The notes beneath the pieces are model-generated. The model searched no databases and had not been told where the DNA came from. It saw only the letters and a program-made list of their open reading frames with translations. From positions 16,431 to 80,430 of the forward strand of contig JABBOY010000002.1 of the NCBI GenBank assembly GCA_012927585.1: a DNA stretch of 64,000 nt. Reading direction: 5' to 3'. How positions within the stretch are numbered: the stretch's first letter is position 1; each line of letters opens with the position of its first letter. This stretch comes from Glaciimonas sp. (GTDB lineage: Bacteria > Pseudomonadota > Gammaproteobacteria > Burkholderiales > Burkholderiaceae_D). A program made the position numbers and the translations under genes. Positions 35,500 through 44,653 of this stretch are shown here, piece by piece.

Positions 35500-36959
35500 A
35501 CGACGCTACCAACACAGACCTTGTTCCGACGGCACCCGACGAAACGCTGGCACCCGCCAAACCGAAGCACCCGGCCATCGAACTGCTAGCTCGCTACCAA
35601 GCCGTGTTCCAGGTCGCCTGGGCCCACCGGGCCGAGTTGGCTGGTCCGGCCCGTTGCGCTGACGAAATTGCTTTTTTACCCGCCGCTTTAAGCCTGCAGG
35701 AAACCCCCGTGCATCCCGCTCCACGCCGACTGGCCTGGAGCCTCATGATCCTTTTTGTACTGGCATTGCTCTGGTCCATCTTTGGTCAGGTGGACATCGT
35801 GGCGGTGGCACCGGGGCGCATCATCGTTAGCGAGCGCACCAAAGTCATCCAGCCATTGGAGGACAGCGTAGTGCGCCGGGTCCTGGTCAAAGATGGCGAT
35901 CGGGTACAAGCCGGCCAAGTGCTGGTCGAACTGGACCCCACCATGGCCACGGCGGACATGGCCAGCGTAGAAGAACAACTGCGTGCTGCCATCAGCGAAG
36001 AGTTGCGCACCGCAGCGCTACGCACCGCCTTGCACAGCGGACAAACGCCTCGCATCGACAGCAACAAAGCAGATGCATCGGTGCAAACCCAGCTGCAGTC
36101 CGAGTGGCAAGACATCCGTGCACAACTCGCCAAGCTTGATGCCGAAGCAGCCCGCCGGCGCGCTGAAATGGGCACCGTCGGAGAAGCCATAACCAAACTG
36201 GAAGCCACAATCCCGATGGTGCAAACGCGCGAGGCCGACTTCAAGAAACTGGTTGGGCAAGGCTATATCTCCGGCCACGCCACCCAGGACAAAACCCGCG
36301 AGCGCATCGAATTGGAGCACGACTTGGCAACCCAGCGCGCCCGTCTGACAGAAGCGCGATTCGTGCTCAAGGAAACTGAGCAAGCGAAAGCAGCCTACCG
36401 GGCCGAAACCTTGCGCTTGCTCAACGACAGAAATGCGCAAGCCGCCACCAGCCATCAGCAACGCAACGCAGACCACGCTAAAGCCAGTCAGCGTGAGCGC
36501 CTCACGCATCTCACCGCACCAGTGGCCGGCGTCATCCAGCAACTAGCGATCCATACTACCGGCGGCGTAGTGACCTCGGCCCAGCCGTTGATGATCGTCG
36601 TGCCCGATTCAGCGCAAGTAACCGCAGAAGTCAGCATTGCCAATCAAGACATCGGCTTTGTGAATGAAGGACAAATAGCGGAAGTGAAGCTGGAAACTTT
36701 TCCGTACACGAAATACGGCACGGTCTCAGCCAAGGTAGACATCGTCACGGCCGACGCCGTCACCGATGAAAAGAAGGGATCTTATTACCCCGCCACCTTG
36801 ACCTTGCACCAGAAAGACATGGTGATCGATGGCAAGCGCATAGCGCTTAGTCCGGGCATGAACATCACGGCGGAAATCAAGACTGGGCACAGAAGGATTA
36901 TTGAATATCTGTTGAGTTCAGTGCAGCGAGCGGGGAACGAGAGTTTGCGGGAACGATAG
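35496..36959 (+). CDS. Type I secretion periplasmic adaptor (HlyD family)
   Basis: 487 residues: a cytoplasmic N-terminus, a single anchor helix (about 72-92, LAWSLMILFVLALLWSIFGQ), a lipoyl-like domain beginning PGRIIVSERTKVIQPLED, a long coiled coil (about 160-330) and a C-terminal barrel with LTAPVAGVIQQLAIHTTGG. It links the exporter to an outer-membrane TolC-type channel that is not encoded in this locus. The cargo is the RTX protein at 38637-42473. Confidence 0.92.
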   Translation: MNDATNTDLVPTAPDETLAPAKPKHPAIELLARYQAVFQVAWAHRAELAGPARCADEIAFLPAALSLQETPVHPAPRRLAWSLMILFVLALLWSIFGQVDIVAVAPGRIIVSERTKVIQPLEDSVVRRVLVKDGDRVQAGQVLVELDPTMATADMASVEEQLRAAISEELRTAALRTALHSGQTPRIDSNKADASVQTQLQSEWQDIRAQLAKLDAEAARRRAEMGTVGEAITKLEATIPMVQTREADFKKLVGQGYISGHATQDKTRERIELEHDLATQRARLTEARFVLKETEQAKAAYRAETLRLLNDRNAQAATSHQQRNADHAKASQRERLTHLTAPVAGVIQQLAIHTTGGVVTSAQPLMIVVPDSAQVTAEVSIANQDIGFVNEGQIAEVKLETFPYTKYGTVSAKVDIVTADAVTDEKKGSYYPATLTLHQKDMVIDGKRIALSPGMNITAEIKTGHRRIIEYLLSSVQRAGNESLRER

Positions 36960-37105
36960 AACGTGAAACGCGGTTAATTATCAGGCGCAATGGGGAACGT
37001 TATCGGTGCGGGATAAACGTAAAACTGGTACGAAAAACCAGCAAAGCTTGTTGAGGAATCTATGCTGGAAGGTCAAATAGATGTTGGATTTTTATTGGAG
37101 AAATA

Positions 37106-37928
37106 ATGAGAAATAAAATAATGCCATCCCCTGGCTCTATACGTCAGCGAATGGCGTGACCCCATTATGCAAGCCAGCGCCAGCTATAGATTCACCTACA
37201 ACCACGATCAATGGAACGCTTCAGTTTGCTCCGTTGGCAGCACCGCCACCGCCCTCAACGCCGATAAAACCCAAATCTTCGTCGGTGGCGCAGGTGCCGA
37301 CGCCTTTACAGGCGGCGACAAGGCCGACTTGATTTTGGCCGGTAGCGGAGCAGATACTTTGACCGGGGGCGCAGGTGCTGATGCTATCTATGGTGACGAA
37401 GACAGCATCGTTATCGGCAGCAGCCCTGCGCTAACTGGCGCAGGCCAGTCCGACTACAAGCTGATTGGAAACAAGGGCGAGTGGAGCGTTAACCACGGAG
37501 AAACCATCTACACCCTCAATGAAACCCAAAAGAGACTGGTCATCAGTGGCACTGCGCTGGGGGCTGGCAACGACATCACCATCACCGATATTGACGTCGC
37601 AAAAATCAAGAGCAGCGGTTATCTGGGCATCACACTTACCGCCGACTCAATGGCGGCCCTCGTGGAAACCGGAGGCAGCAACGTTTGGGGCGACCTCAAC
37701 TTCGACCCTACCAGCCTTGACGGTCAGATGTGGGGCTATGCAGGGGGCAAAATAAGCGATGCAAGCTACTTGGAGCTGGCTTGCCACGGCAATGACTATA
37801 TGGATAACTTCATGCTCGAAAACGCTATTCAATTCATAGCTTTTAGCGCGAACTCGACAAGCAATACAGGTCAATTTGATGCTCAGACAAAAGCAGTGAA
37901 TGATTCGGCCAGGCAGATAACAACATGA
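37106..37928 (+). pseudogene. Broken RTX-repeat gene (N-terminus lost)
   Basis: A good start (GGAG, 6 bp, ATG at 37106) opens a frame that ends after 17 codons at 37157. A second frame, open from 37122 (ATG at 37167), runs to 37928 and carries two to three degenerate RTX nonapeptides (GGAGADAFTGGDKADLI, AGSGADTLTGGAGADAIYGD), then a region seen in RTX C-termini (LIGNKGEWSVNHGETIYTL). The part before the repeats mixes frames. Its stop overlaps the LprI-like start (ATGA), so the 3' end seems original. I read it as the tail of an older RTX cargo gene. Confidence 0.65.
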
Positions 37929-38605
37929 AACAAATCACATGGATTGTTCTGACGTGGCTTGCGTTTGGTTGCTCAGTACAAGCTGCAGGTTTTGATTGCG
38001 CAACGGCACAGACCAAGGTTGAGAAGCTCATCTGCGCAGATGCGGAGTTGTCGAAGCTGGATGAGTATCTGGCATCGGCTTACAGCGCTGCGCTGAAAGT
38101 GGATGGAAATGCTGCGTATGTTCGACAGGAGCAGAAGCAATGGGTGAAGGAACGCAACGCCTGCGTTGACGCCTCATGCGTGAAGAATGCATACCAGAAC
38201 CGCCTTTGGGCGATGGCACAAAGTACACAAAGCACCGAAGGAATAGAGGAACTTTATGGCAAGTGGGAAGCCGGCGGTACGGGTGGCCTAGCGGTCTACG
38301 GCATGATGAAAATTTCCAAATCCAAAATCACTTGGAAGGGCTATAACCGTGTCGATCCTAGATGTACGGTGAGCTATGAACAGGTTCCGGAAGGCGATGT
38401 GATCAAGATCAAAGTCGATCCGGACCATTTCCAAAACATCTCACCATTCAAGAGCTATGTACTGGCAATTCATGGAGGATGTGCCTTGAAAATTACATAC
38501 TTTCGTCTGACTCTTCCAGACAATATGCCCAACTACCTAGACATGATCGAATATTCCGATGACTTCGCTGAGGCTGTCGGCTACGTACACTTTTACAAGC
38601 GTTGA
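37925..38605 (+). CDS. LprI-like lysozyme inhibitor lipo/periplasmic protein (putative immunity)
   Basis: 226 residues. A signal peptide (MKQITWIVLTWLAFGCSVQA) is followed by an LprI/DUF1311 domain (about residues 23-100) with the conserved pattern FDCATAQTKVEKLICADAEL, KQWVKERNAC and CVKNAYQNRL, including the four cysteines that form two disulfides. Residues 105-226 are an extra domain I do not recognise (ELYGKWEAGG, WKGYNRVDPRCTVSYEQ). LprI proteins inhibit lysozymes. The gene lies 31 bp upstream of an RTX protein with a lysozyme domain on the same strand, so it is a good candidate for the immunity protein protecting the producer's own peptidoglycan. Confidence 0.8.
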   Translation: MKQITWIVLTWLAFGCSVQAAGFDCATAQTKVEKLICADAELSKLDEYLASAYSAALKVDGNAAYVRQEQKQWVKERNACVDASCVKNAYQNRLWAMAQSTQSTEGIEELYGKWEAGGTGGLAVYGMMKISKSKITWKGYNRVDPRCTVSYEQVPEGDVIKIKVDPDHFQNISPFKSYVLAIHGGCALKITYFRLTLPDNMPNYLDMIEYSDDFAEAVGYVHFYKR

Positions 38606-38636
38606 AATTACAGAAATACATAGGAGAGATGCAATC

Positions 38637-41600
38637 ATGACCATTACCGTAAATGCAATCACACAGACCGAATTCAACACCCGTTTGCGAAAGCTTCTGG
38701 AACAACTTGAGTTCAATTCGCTCACACCGTATTCTGATAGCGCAAAACCTTCTCACCCGACCATCGGCATTGGCTTTGATCTGACGAACGACAAGGTTCG
38801 CCCAAAAGTATTTGATGCAATGGGGATATCGGCGACCGATCCGTTAAGAACAGCTTTGACCAAAGCGATCAAGGACAACATGGGCAAGTCCACCGCAGCA
38901 GTTCAAACCGCATTGGATACTGCCTATGGCGCGCCTTTCGTTATGACCGCAGCACAAATTAAGAGCGCCTTTGACGACATCGCAAAATCCTATGTGGACA
39001 TCGCAAAAACCAGTGGCCTCGGTTACAGCAATGAACTGGTAGCCCTGACCTCACTTGCCTTCAACGGCCTGTACGGCCCAGGCACCAAGGCCGCGCTTAC
39101 CCTGCCAGACAAGTTCGATGCCCGTGCCGAAGCCTGGTATCAAATTCGCTACGAGCACGTAGCCGGTCAGAACGAGAAACGCCGCTATGCTGAAGCTGCC
39201 TTGTTTGGTTTGTACGAGCCAGGGGCGGCCATGTCGGAGGAAGCGGCGCGCGGTGTTTACCGGATGTACACCGCGCACTCGGACAAGATGATTGATCACG
39301 ACGTTGCGTATGCGGCTCTCTTGTCAGAAGCTAATCTTGATCTCGGCGCGGCTGGATTTACGAACACAGCTGCTGATTTAAAGGCATCGCTTCAATCTGG
39401 CGCAGATTTTTTGGTTGCCAAGTACGGACAAGGCCAAAGCTTTTCACCCTTGAATATTCGGGTTGGAAAGAGTGCCGGCGGCACTGTCTCTGGTACCAGT
39501 GCGAATTCCAATCTATTAATAGGCGATGTAGGTTCAGATACGCTGACCGGCGGAAACGGCAATGATGTTTTAGTTGGCGGCTCTGGCAATGACATCTTGA
39601 ATGGTGACGCTGGCGACGACCATTTGTATGGTGGCGAAGGCGACGACAGCTTGAATGGTGGTTCCGGCGAAGATACCGCAGTCTATAAGGGCTCGCCGCT
39701 GGATTACGACATTCGGCAAAATTCAGATGAATCCTGGTCGGTCCGCAATGTGCGTGGTGCCAAAGATGCAGGCTCAGACACACTGAGGAACATTGAGGCC
39801 GTGCAGTTCGACGCGGCTGGTGGCACACACAAGACTTACCAGCTGCAAAAGAAGGGTTTGACCTTTCAAACCGACTTCGCCATTGTGGTCGATGCCACTG
39901 GCAGTATGGGTTCATCCATCAACAGTGTGAAGAGAGCGGCCACCGCGCTTGTCAACGCCGCGTTTGCTGACGGCAAAGCCGATGCCCGCATTGGTGTAGT
40001 CACCTTCAAGGACTCGACAAATGGCGAGCCGTCAGAGGTGGTTCTTTCGCTCACAAACCAAGATGATTTTTCGGACCGAAAGACAGCCGCGGTCAATGCC
40101 ATCAATAGCATAAGTTTGGGTTGGGGCGGGGATTGGGCGGAGACTTCTTTTGAAGGGCTTCGTCTTGCGCTGGATGGTCATATGGGACAGTGGCGCGCGA
40201 GTGCAGGCATTCTTCGGATTGCGCTGTTTACCGATGCGCCAGCCAAGGATGGTGCTTTGGCGGCTCAAGTGACTGCGCTGGCGCATAACATTGGCGCCGT
40301 GATCGGATCATCTTCATCATTAGTGCGGGCGGGCGGCTCGGTCGACACCTTCAGTCTTTCATTTGCGGCTGGCGCTGGGCGCGCGGCAGGGCTGGTCGGA
40401 GATGGTGACCCGTTAAGCCCATTTGTGCTGACCGATGAACCTGTGACGCTTGATCCAACAACAACGCAAGTTCAAATTTTTACCATTGTGACGGGGTCGC
40501 CTTACTGGGATACGTCGGCTTTTGAAGCAATCGCCAGCGCCAATGGTGGCAGGTTCATGACGGCCGGAAATAACGATGCACTCGTCAGTGCGCTGTTTGA
40601 GATCATCCAGGGCAACAGTGCGCCCACTGATATTGCGCTTTCCAGCATCAACATTGCCGAGAACGCTGCAATCGGCCAGGTGGTTGGCAGTCTGTCTGCC
40701 ACCGATGCTGATATAGGTGAAAAATTCACCTATTCATTGGTTGACAATCCGTCAAATTTATTTGGCATCGACGGTGCGAACCTCGTGGTGTCGGGTGCAC
40801 TCGACTACGAGACCGCGACGAAGCAGGACATCTCTGTGCGGGTCACTGACTCGGCGGCAAATACCTTTGACAAGACGTTCACGATCAATGTCGACAATGT
40901 CCTGGGTGTGACCATTACTGGCACAAACGGCACCGACCTGATCAATGCCACCCACACCGTGGCGCTCCAGTCGCTGCCCACCAATGAGGAGGACACCATC
41001 ACTGGGCTGGGTGGCAATGACACTCTCAATGGCTTGGGCGGCAACGACACGCTTGATGGCGGCGCGGGCAATGACACTTTAACCGGCGGCAAAGGCAACG
41101 ACACCCTCACCGGCGGCGCAGGTGCAGACCTGTTTCTGTTTGGCCGGGGCGATGGTCAGGACACGGTCAAGGACTTCAACTTCGGCGGCACCGACCAGTT
41201 GGTGTTCGGAGCCGGGATTGCGGCCAGCGACATCGCGATCAGCCGCACGGGCAGCCACCTGGTGATCAAAGTCAATGACCCCAGCAACGCATCGGCCACC
41301 GATCAGATCACTATCGAGAACTGGAACAACAGCACCGATCTGACCGAGCAGGTGCAGTTTGCCGACGGCACGGTGTGGACCGCAGCCGACCTCACCAATC
41401 GGTCTAATCCGATCAGCCCGACAACGACCATGACCGGTACCGATGCATCAGAGACGTTCACGCTGGCGTCCGATATCACCTGGTTCGATGCCAAAGGCGG
41501 CAACGACACCATCACGTCCGGGGCCGGCAATACGACCATCTACGGTGGCGGCGACAACGACACCATCACCGATACTGGCGGCAACGACATCATCGACGGC

Positions 41601-42473
41601 GGGGCAGGCAACGACACCATCACCGACAGTGGAGAGTACTACACGCTTTATGGCGGCACGGGCAACGACACCATCACCGCCATTGGGGGCACCGGCACGA
41701 TCGACGGCGGCGACGGCAACGACACCATCACCGCCACCGGGAGCGACGCCTCGGTCACCGGGGGCGCGGGCGATGACACCATCACCACTGGCCGCGGCAA
41801 CGACCTTCTCGACGGCGGCACTGGCGACGACACCATGACCGGGGGTGCCGGCAATGACGTCTACTACGTCGACGCCGTGGGCGACACCGTGGTTGAAAGC
41901 GCCAACGAAGGCGTCGACACCGTGCATGCGTCGATCAGCTACACCCTGGGCGCCAACCTGGAAAACCTGACCCTCACCGGCAGCGCCGCGATCAACGGCA
42001 CGGGCAATGCCTTGGACAACATACTCAGCGGCAACAGCGCCGACAATATCCTGGACGGTGGCGCAGGTAGCGACACCCTGATAGGCGGTCTAGGTAACGA
42101 CACCTACCTGCTGGGTCGTGGTTACGGCGCCGACACAGTGCAAGAGAACGATGCGACCGGCGGCAACAGCGATGTGCTGCAATTCCTGGGTGGCATCGCA
42201 ACAGACCAGATATGGCTGCGCAAAGTTGCGAACAGTCTGGAAGTCAGCATCATCGGTACCACGGATACCGCCACACTGACCGACTGGTACCTGGGCGACC
42301 AATACCATGTTGAACAGTTCAAGACCAGTGACGGTAAGACGCTGCTGGATTCACAAGTGCAAAATCTGGTAGATGCAATGGCAGGATTTGCGCCACCGGC
42401 GGCGGGGCAGACCACCTTGACGGCCAATTACGCAGCCGCCTTGAATCCGGTGATCGTCGCCAACTGGCAGTGA
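38637..42473 (+). CDS. Secreted RTX protein with N-terminal T4-type lysozyme domain
   Basis: 1278 residues; AGGAGAG precedes the ATG. Residues 1-250 resemble phage GH24 lysozymes: Glu25-x8-Asp34 and Thr42 in LEFNSLTPYSD then PTIGIGFDLT mirror T4 lysozyme Glu11, Asp20, Thr26, and WYQIRYEH plus RRYAEAALFGLYEP follow. Then come RTX repeats (about 298-345), a von Willebrand A domain with MIDAS DATGSMGSS (about 418), a cadherin-like domain (about 660-756), further RTX blocks (about 784-830 and 933-1075, many GGxGNDTI units) and a C-terminal secretion region (PAAGQTTLTANYAAALNP). There is no N-terminal signal peptide, as expected for type I cargo. Probably an antibacterial or cell-wall-remodelling muramidase released by the exporter upstream. 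Confidence 0.88.
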   Translation: MTITVNAITQTEFNTRLRKLLEQLEFNSLTPYSDSAKPSHPTIGIGFDLTNDKVRPKVFDAMGISATDPLRTALTKAIKDNMGKSTAAVQTALDTAYGAPFVMTAAQIKSAFDDIAKSYVDIAKTSGLGYSNELVALTSLAFNGLYGPGTKAALTLPDKFDARAEAWYQIRYEHVAGQNEKRRYAEAALFGLYEPGAAMSEEAARGVYRMYTAHSDKMIDHDVAYAALLSEANLDLGAAGFTNTAADLKASLQSGADFLVAKYGQGQSFSPLNIRVGKSAGGTVSGTSANSNLLIGDVGSDTLTGGNGNDVLVGGSGNDILNGDAGDDHLYGGEGDDSLNGGSGEDTAVYKGSPLDYDIRQNSDESWSVRNVRGAKDAGSDTLRNIEAVQFDAAGGTHKTYQLQKKGLTFQTDFAIVVDATGSMGSSINSVKRAATALVNAAFADGKADARIGVVTFKDSTNGEPSEVVLSLTNQDDFSDRKTAAVNAINSISLGWGGDWAETSFEGLRLALDGHMGQWRASAGILRIALFTDAPAKDGALAAQVTALAHNIGAVIGSSSSLVRAGGSVDTFSLSFAAGAGRAAGLVGDGDPLSPFVLTDEPVTLDPTTTQVQIFTIVTGSPYWDTSAFEAIASANGGRFMTAGNNDALVSALFEIIQGNSAPTDIALSSINIAENAAIGQVVGSLSATDADIGEKFTYSLVDNPSNLFGIDGANLVVSGALDYETATKQDISVRVTDSAANTFDKTFTINVDNVLGVTITGTNGTDLINATHTVALQSLPTNEEDTITGLGGNDTLNGLGGNDTLDGGAGNDTLTGGKGNDTLTGGAGADLFLFGRGDGQDTVKDFNFGGTDQLVFGAGIAASDIAISRTGSHLVIKVNDPSNASATDQITIENWNNSTDLTEQVQFADGTVWTAADLTNRSNPISPTTTMTGTDASETFTLASDITWFDAKGGNDTITSGAGNTTIYGGGDNDTITDTGGNDIIDGGAGNDTITDSGEYYTLYGGTGNDTITAIGGTGTIDGGDGNDTITATGSDASVTGGAGDDTITTGRGNDLLDGGTGDDTMTGGAGNDVYYVDAVGDTVVESANEGVDTVHASISYTLGANLENLTLTGSAAINGTGNALDNILSGNSADNILDGGAGSDTLIGGLGNDTYLLGRGYGADTVQENDATGGNSDVLQFLGGIATDQIWLRKVANSLEVSIIGTTDTATLTDWYLGDQYHVEQFKTSDGKTLLDSQVQNLVDAMAGFAPPAAGQTTLTANYAAALNPVIVANWQ

Positions 42474-42506
42474 TTTTGCGGGGCAGCGTAAATTCAGCGT
42501 AAACGC

Positions 42507-42540
42507 GCCACTGGCCACCGCATAAATGGTGGCCAGTGGC
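42507..42540 (+). terminator. Hairpin after the RTX gene
   Basis: GCCACTGGCCACC and GGTGGCCAGTGGC form a perfect 13-bp stem with an 8-base loop, 34 bp after the RTX stop codon. The following T content (ATGTTTGTC) is weak, so it may be a bidirectional or imperfect intrinsic terminator. Confidence 0.6.
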
Positions 42541-42592
42541 ATGTTTGTCACATCCAGCAAGCGATTGCTGATGACGAAATGCGTTGCGCTTG

Positions 42593-42630
42593 GGCTATTT
42601 TTATCTTTTCAAGAATGGGTAAAAATAGCC
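42593..42630. repeat. 11-bp inverted repeat
   Basis: GGCTATTTTTA and TAAAAATAGCC are exact complements across a 16-base loop. In the minus direction the stem could help terminate glycosyltransferase transcripts. Confidence 0.45.
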
Positions 42631-42823
42631 AAATTGCGTCCTGATCTTTGCTGGCGATCAATTGGCCGTTTTTCTTTCATGCCAGCAGTTGCGCCGGCAG
42701 TCAGTTCGAAAAACAGCCGTAGATTCGTTCTTTTTAGGTTTTTGCTCTATATATCAGCCCCACTCGTTTCGTGTCGGCATTACTGCGTCGATATGCTGGT
42801 AGAAGGAGGTCTTCAGACCTCGT

Positions 42824-43579
42824 TTAGCGCAACTTGCGCACCAGCAATAGCGGCAGGCGCAGCAAGAATCCCAGCAACAGGCGGCTGTGCATCCAGGTCA
42901 GCAGCAGGTTGTCGCGCAGATAGCGGAAATGCGACACGCCGCCTTCTGCGGCGCTGAAATAGCGTACCGGCGCTGTCAGGTTGACTGGTTTGACGCCGTG
43001 CCAGCACAGCCGTACTACCGCTTCCGGGTCGAAATCAAAGTGGCGCATCCAGAGCTGGCGTCGCATCACTGCGCGCAGCGGCGCAATCGGATAAACCCGG
43101 AACCCGAACAGTGAATCGCCGATGCCGGCCCATAAGGTTTCCAGGTTGGCCCACCAGTTCGAGATTCGCCGTCCCTGCACGCGCAGGCGCGGCGCGCTGG
43201 CGTCGAACATTGGCAGGCCGAGCACCATGCAATCGGGTTCGGATTGCGATGCCGCCATGAAGGCGGGAATCAGTTCGGCTGGATGCTGGCCATCCGAATC
43301 CATCGTCAGCGCATGGGTGAAGCCAAGGGCGGCGGCTTGCTCCAGGCCATGCAATACCGCTGCGCCTTTGCCGCTATTTTTCGGCAAGAGAATGACCCGT
43401 AAGCCGGCATCGCCTGCAGCCATTGCCTGCAATTGTGCAGTGGTGCCATCGGTGCTGCCGTCGACTACGACCCACACTGGGTTCCAGTGGTGCCGGGCTG
43501 CGCGCACGGTCTCGTACACTTTCGGGCCGGGGTTGTAACTTGGAATCAGAACCAGGTGGGTCGGGGAGGGTGATCTCAT
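42824..43579 (-). CDS. Family 2 glycosyltransferase (polyene-cluster type)
   Basis: 251 residues of GT-A fold: LVLIPSYNPG at the N-terminus, VVVDGSTDGT (about 36-45) and the metal-binding DSDGQHPAEL (about 93-102). It resembles dolichyl-phosphate-mannose-synthase-type enzymes that accompany aryl-polyene genes, where a sugar or lipid anchor is added to the polyene. It lies 36 bp downstream of the acyltransferase gene on the same strand. It is separated from the rest of the cluster by the type I secretion locus and points towards it. Confidence 0.85.
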   Translation of the reverse strand: MRSPSPTHLVLIPSYNPGPKVYETVRAARHHWNPVWVVVDGSTDGTTAQLQAMAAGDAGLRVILLPKNSGKGAAVLHGLEQAAALGFTHALTMDSDGQHPAELIPAFMAASQSEPDCMVLGLPMFDASAPRLRVQGRRISNWWANLETLWAGIGDSLFGFRVYPIAPLRAVMRRQLWMRHFDFDPEAVVRLCWHGVKPVNLTAPVRYFSAAEGGVSHFRYLRDNLLLTWMHSRLLLGFLLRLPLLLVRKLR

Positions 43580-43615
43580 CGCATCGGGCGCTAAGGAATA
43601 CGTGATAAGGAGGTA

Positions 43616-44392
43616 TTAAGCGGTCGGCGCGGAATTCGAGGGCGACGCCGGTGCCGCAAGCTGAGTGGCAAAATACCGGGTTAATTCTGCCATCAATGCG
43701 GCGCTGTTTTCAGGCGCAGGGAAGCGCTTACCTACGCGTACCCGGTAATGCATCGGCAGCCGCGGTTTTTTGAAAAGCGGCCATTCCTTGCTCAGAAAGG
43801 GCGAGTCGGTTTCAATCAAGATCGTCTGCACCGGCGCTTGAGCGCGGTATGCGATCACGCCTATGCCGGCTGTCAGAGGGCCGATCGGGCGTCGCACGGT
43901 ACGGGTTCCTTCTGGAAACAGCAGCAAGTGGCTGCCGCGTTGCAACTCCTGCACCGCCAACATCACCATTTTGCGTGGCGAGGCATTGCTGATGTAGCGT
44001 GCCAGACGGGCACCGCCGCCGAGAAATATGTTGCCCAGTATTTCGGCTTTCATAATGCAAGCGAGGTCGGGCAGGCGCGACGCAATCAAGACCACATCCC
44101 ATAACGAGGGATGATTGGAGGCAATAATCACGGATTTATCCTTGCGCAGCACATCCAGTTCACGCAAATCGAAATGGAACCGGCCCGATAGCGTCAACGT
44201 AGCCAAAGTCAGTCGAAACACCGTCATGATCGCCAGCCGTCCCAGCGCGCGTCCCAGCCCAGCCGGCAACAGCGGATGCAAAATAAGGGCGACTAGCGAC
44301 CAGAGCAGCAGCAGCAAGCCGACCCAGATCAAACCAACCCAGCAGACCAGGTAATCGTAAGCCGTCAGCAATATACGCAAACAAAATTTCAT
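43616..44392 (-). CDS. PlsC-like 1-acyl-glycerol-3-phosphate acyltransferase homologue
   Basis: 258 residues. N-terminal hydrophobic helices are followed by the acyltransferase motifs NHPSLWDVVLI (His-x4-Asp), LLLFPEGTRT and APVQTILIETD. Such lysophospholipid-type acyltransferases (ApeD-like) are a standard part of aryl-polyene clusters. The ATG at 44392 is preferred to a TTG at 44464 because the membrane helix starts there, although the ribosome site (AGAG) is weak. It probably forms a two-gene unit with the glycosyltransferase. Confidence 0.85.
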   Translation of the reverse strand: MKFCLRILLTAYDYLVCWVGLIWVGLLLLLWSLVALILHPLLPAGLGRALGRLAIMTVFRLTLATLTLSGRFHFDLRELDVLRKDKSVIIASNHPSLWDVVLIASRLPDLACIMKAEILGNIFLGGGARLARYISNASPRKMVMLAVQELQRGSHLLLFPEGTRTVRRPIGPLTAGIGVIAYRAQAPVQTILIETDSPFLSKEWPLFKKPRLPMHYRVRVGKRFPAPENSAALMAELTRYFATQLAAPASPSNSAPTA

Positions 44393-44653
44393 GGCTCTAC
44401 CATGCTTTGTTAATCGGAGCGTCAGCTTGTAAAAAAAGCGATTGATTCGTCCGAAATCGTTCAACGGGAGGGTTTTTTTGAATTGGCATGATACAACAGG
44501 AGACTGCTCTGGCGGCCATTGTTCCTTTCGAATCGTTGAACACCCACTAAGCAGTTAAGATGCTTGAAACCGGAACCTGCCGCCAAAACTATTTTTGGCA
44601 ATCGATTGCAAGCGGTACTGACAAAAACTCTTTTTCCGAAGGATTATCAAATC

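Larger units (their letters stand above)
42474..42823. other. Convergent intergenic region with two hairpins
   Basis: 350 bp between the RTX gene and the convergent glycosyltransferase gene. It holds a 13-bp terminator-like stem (42507-42540) and an 11-bp stem (42593-42630). A 143-codon plus-strand frame runs through it but has no ribosome site and no recognisable motif, so I do not call it a gene. Confidence 0.55.

Noticed and set aside
42526..42957. 143-codon frame between the RTX and glycosyltransferase genes
   Set aside because: It overlaps a terminator-like stem and the glycosyltransferase 3' end, with no recognisable protein features.
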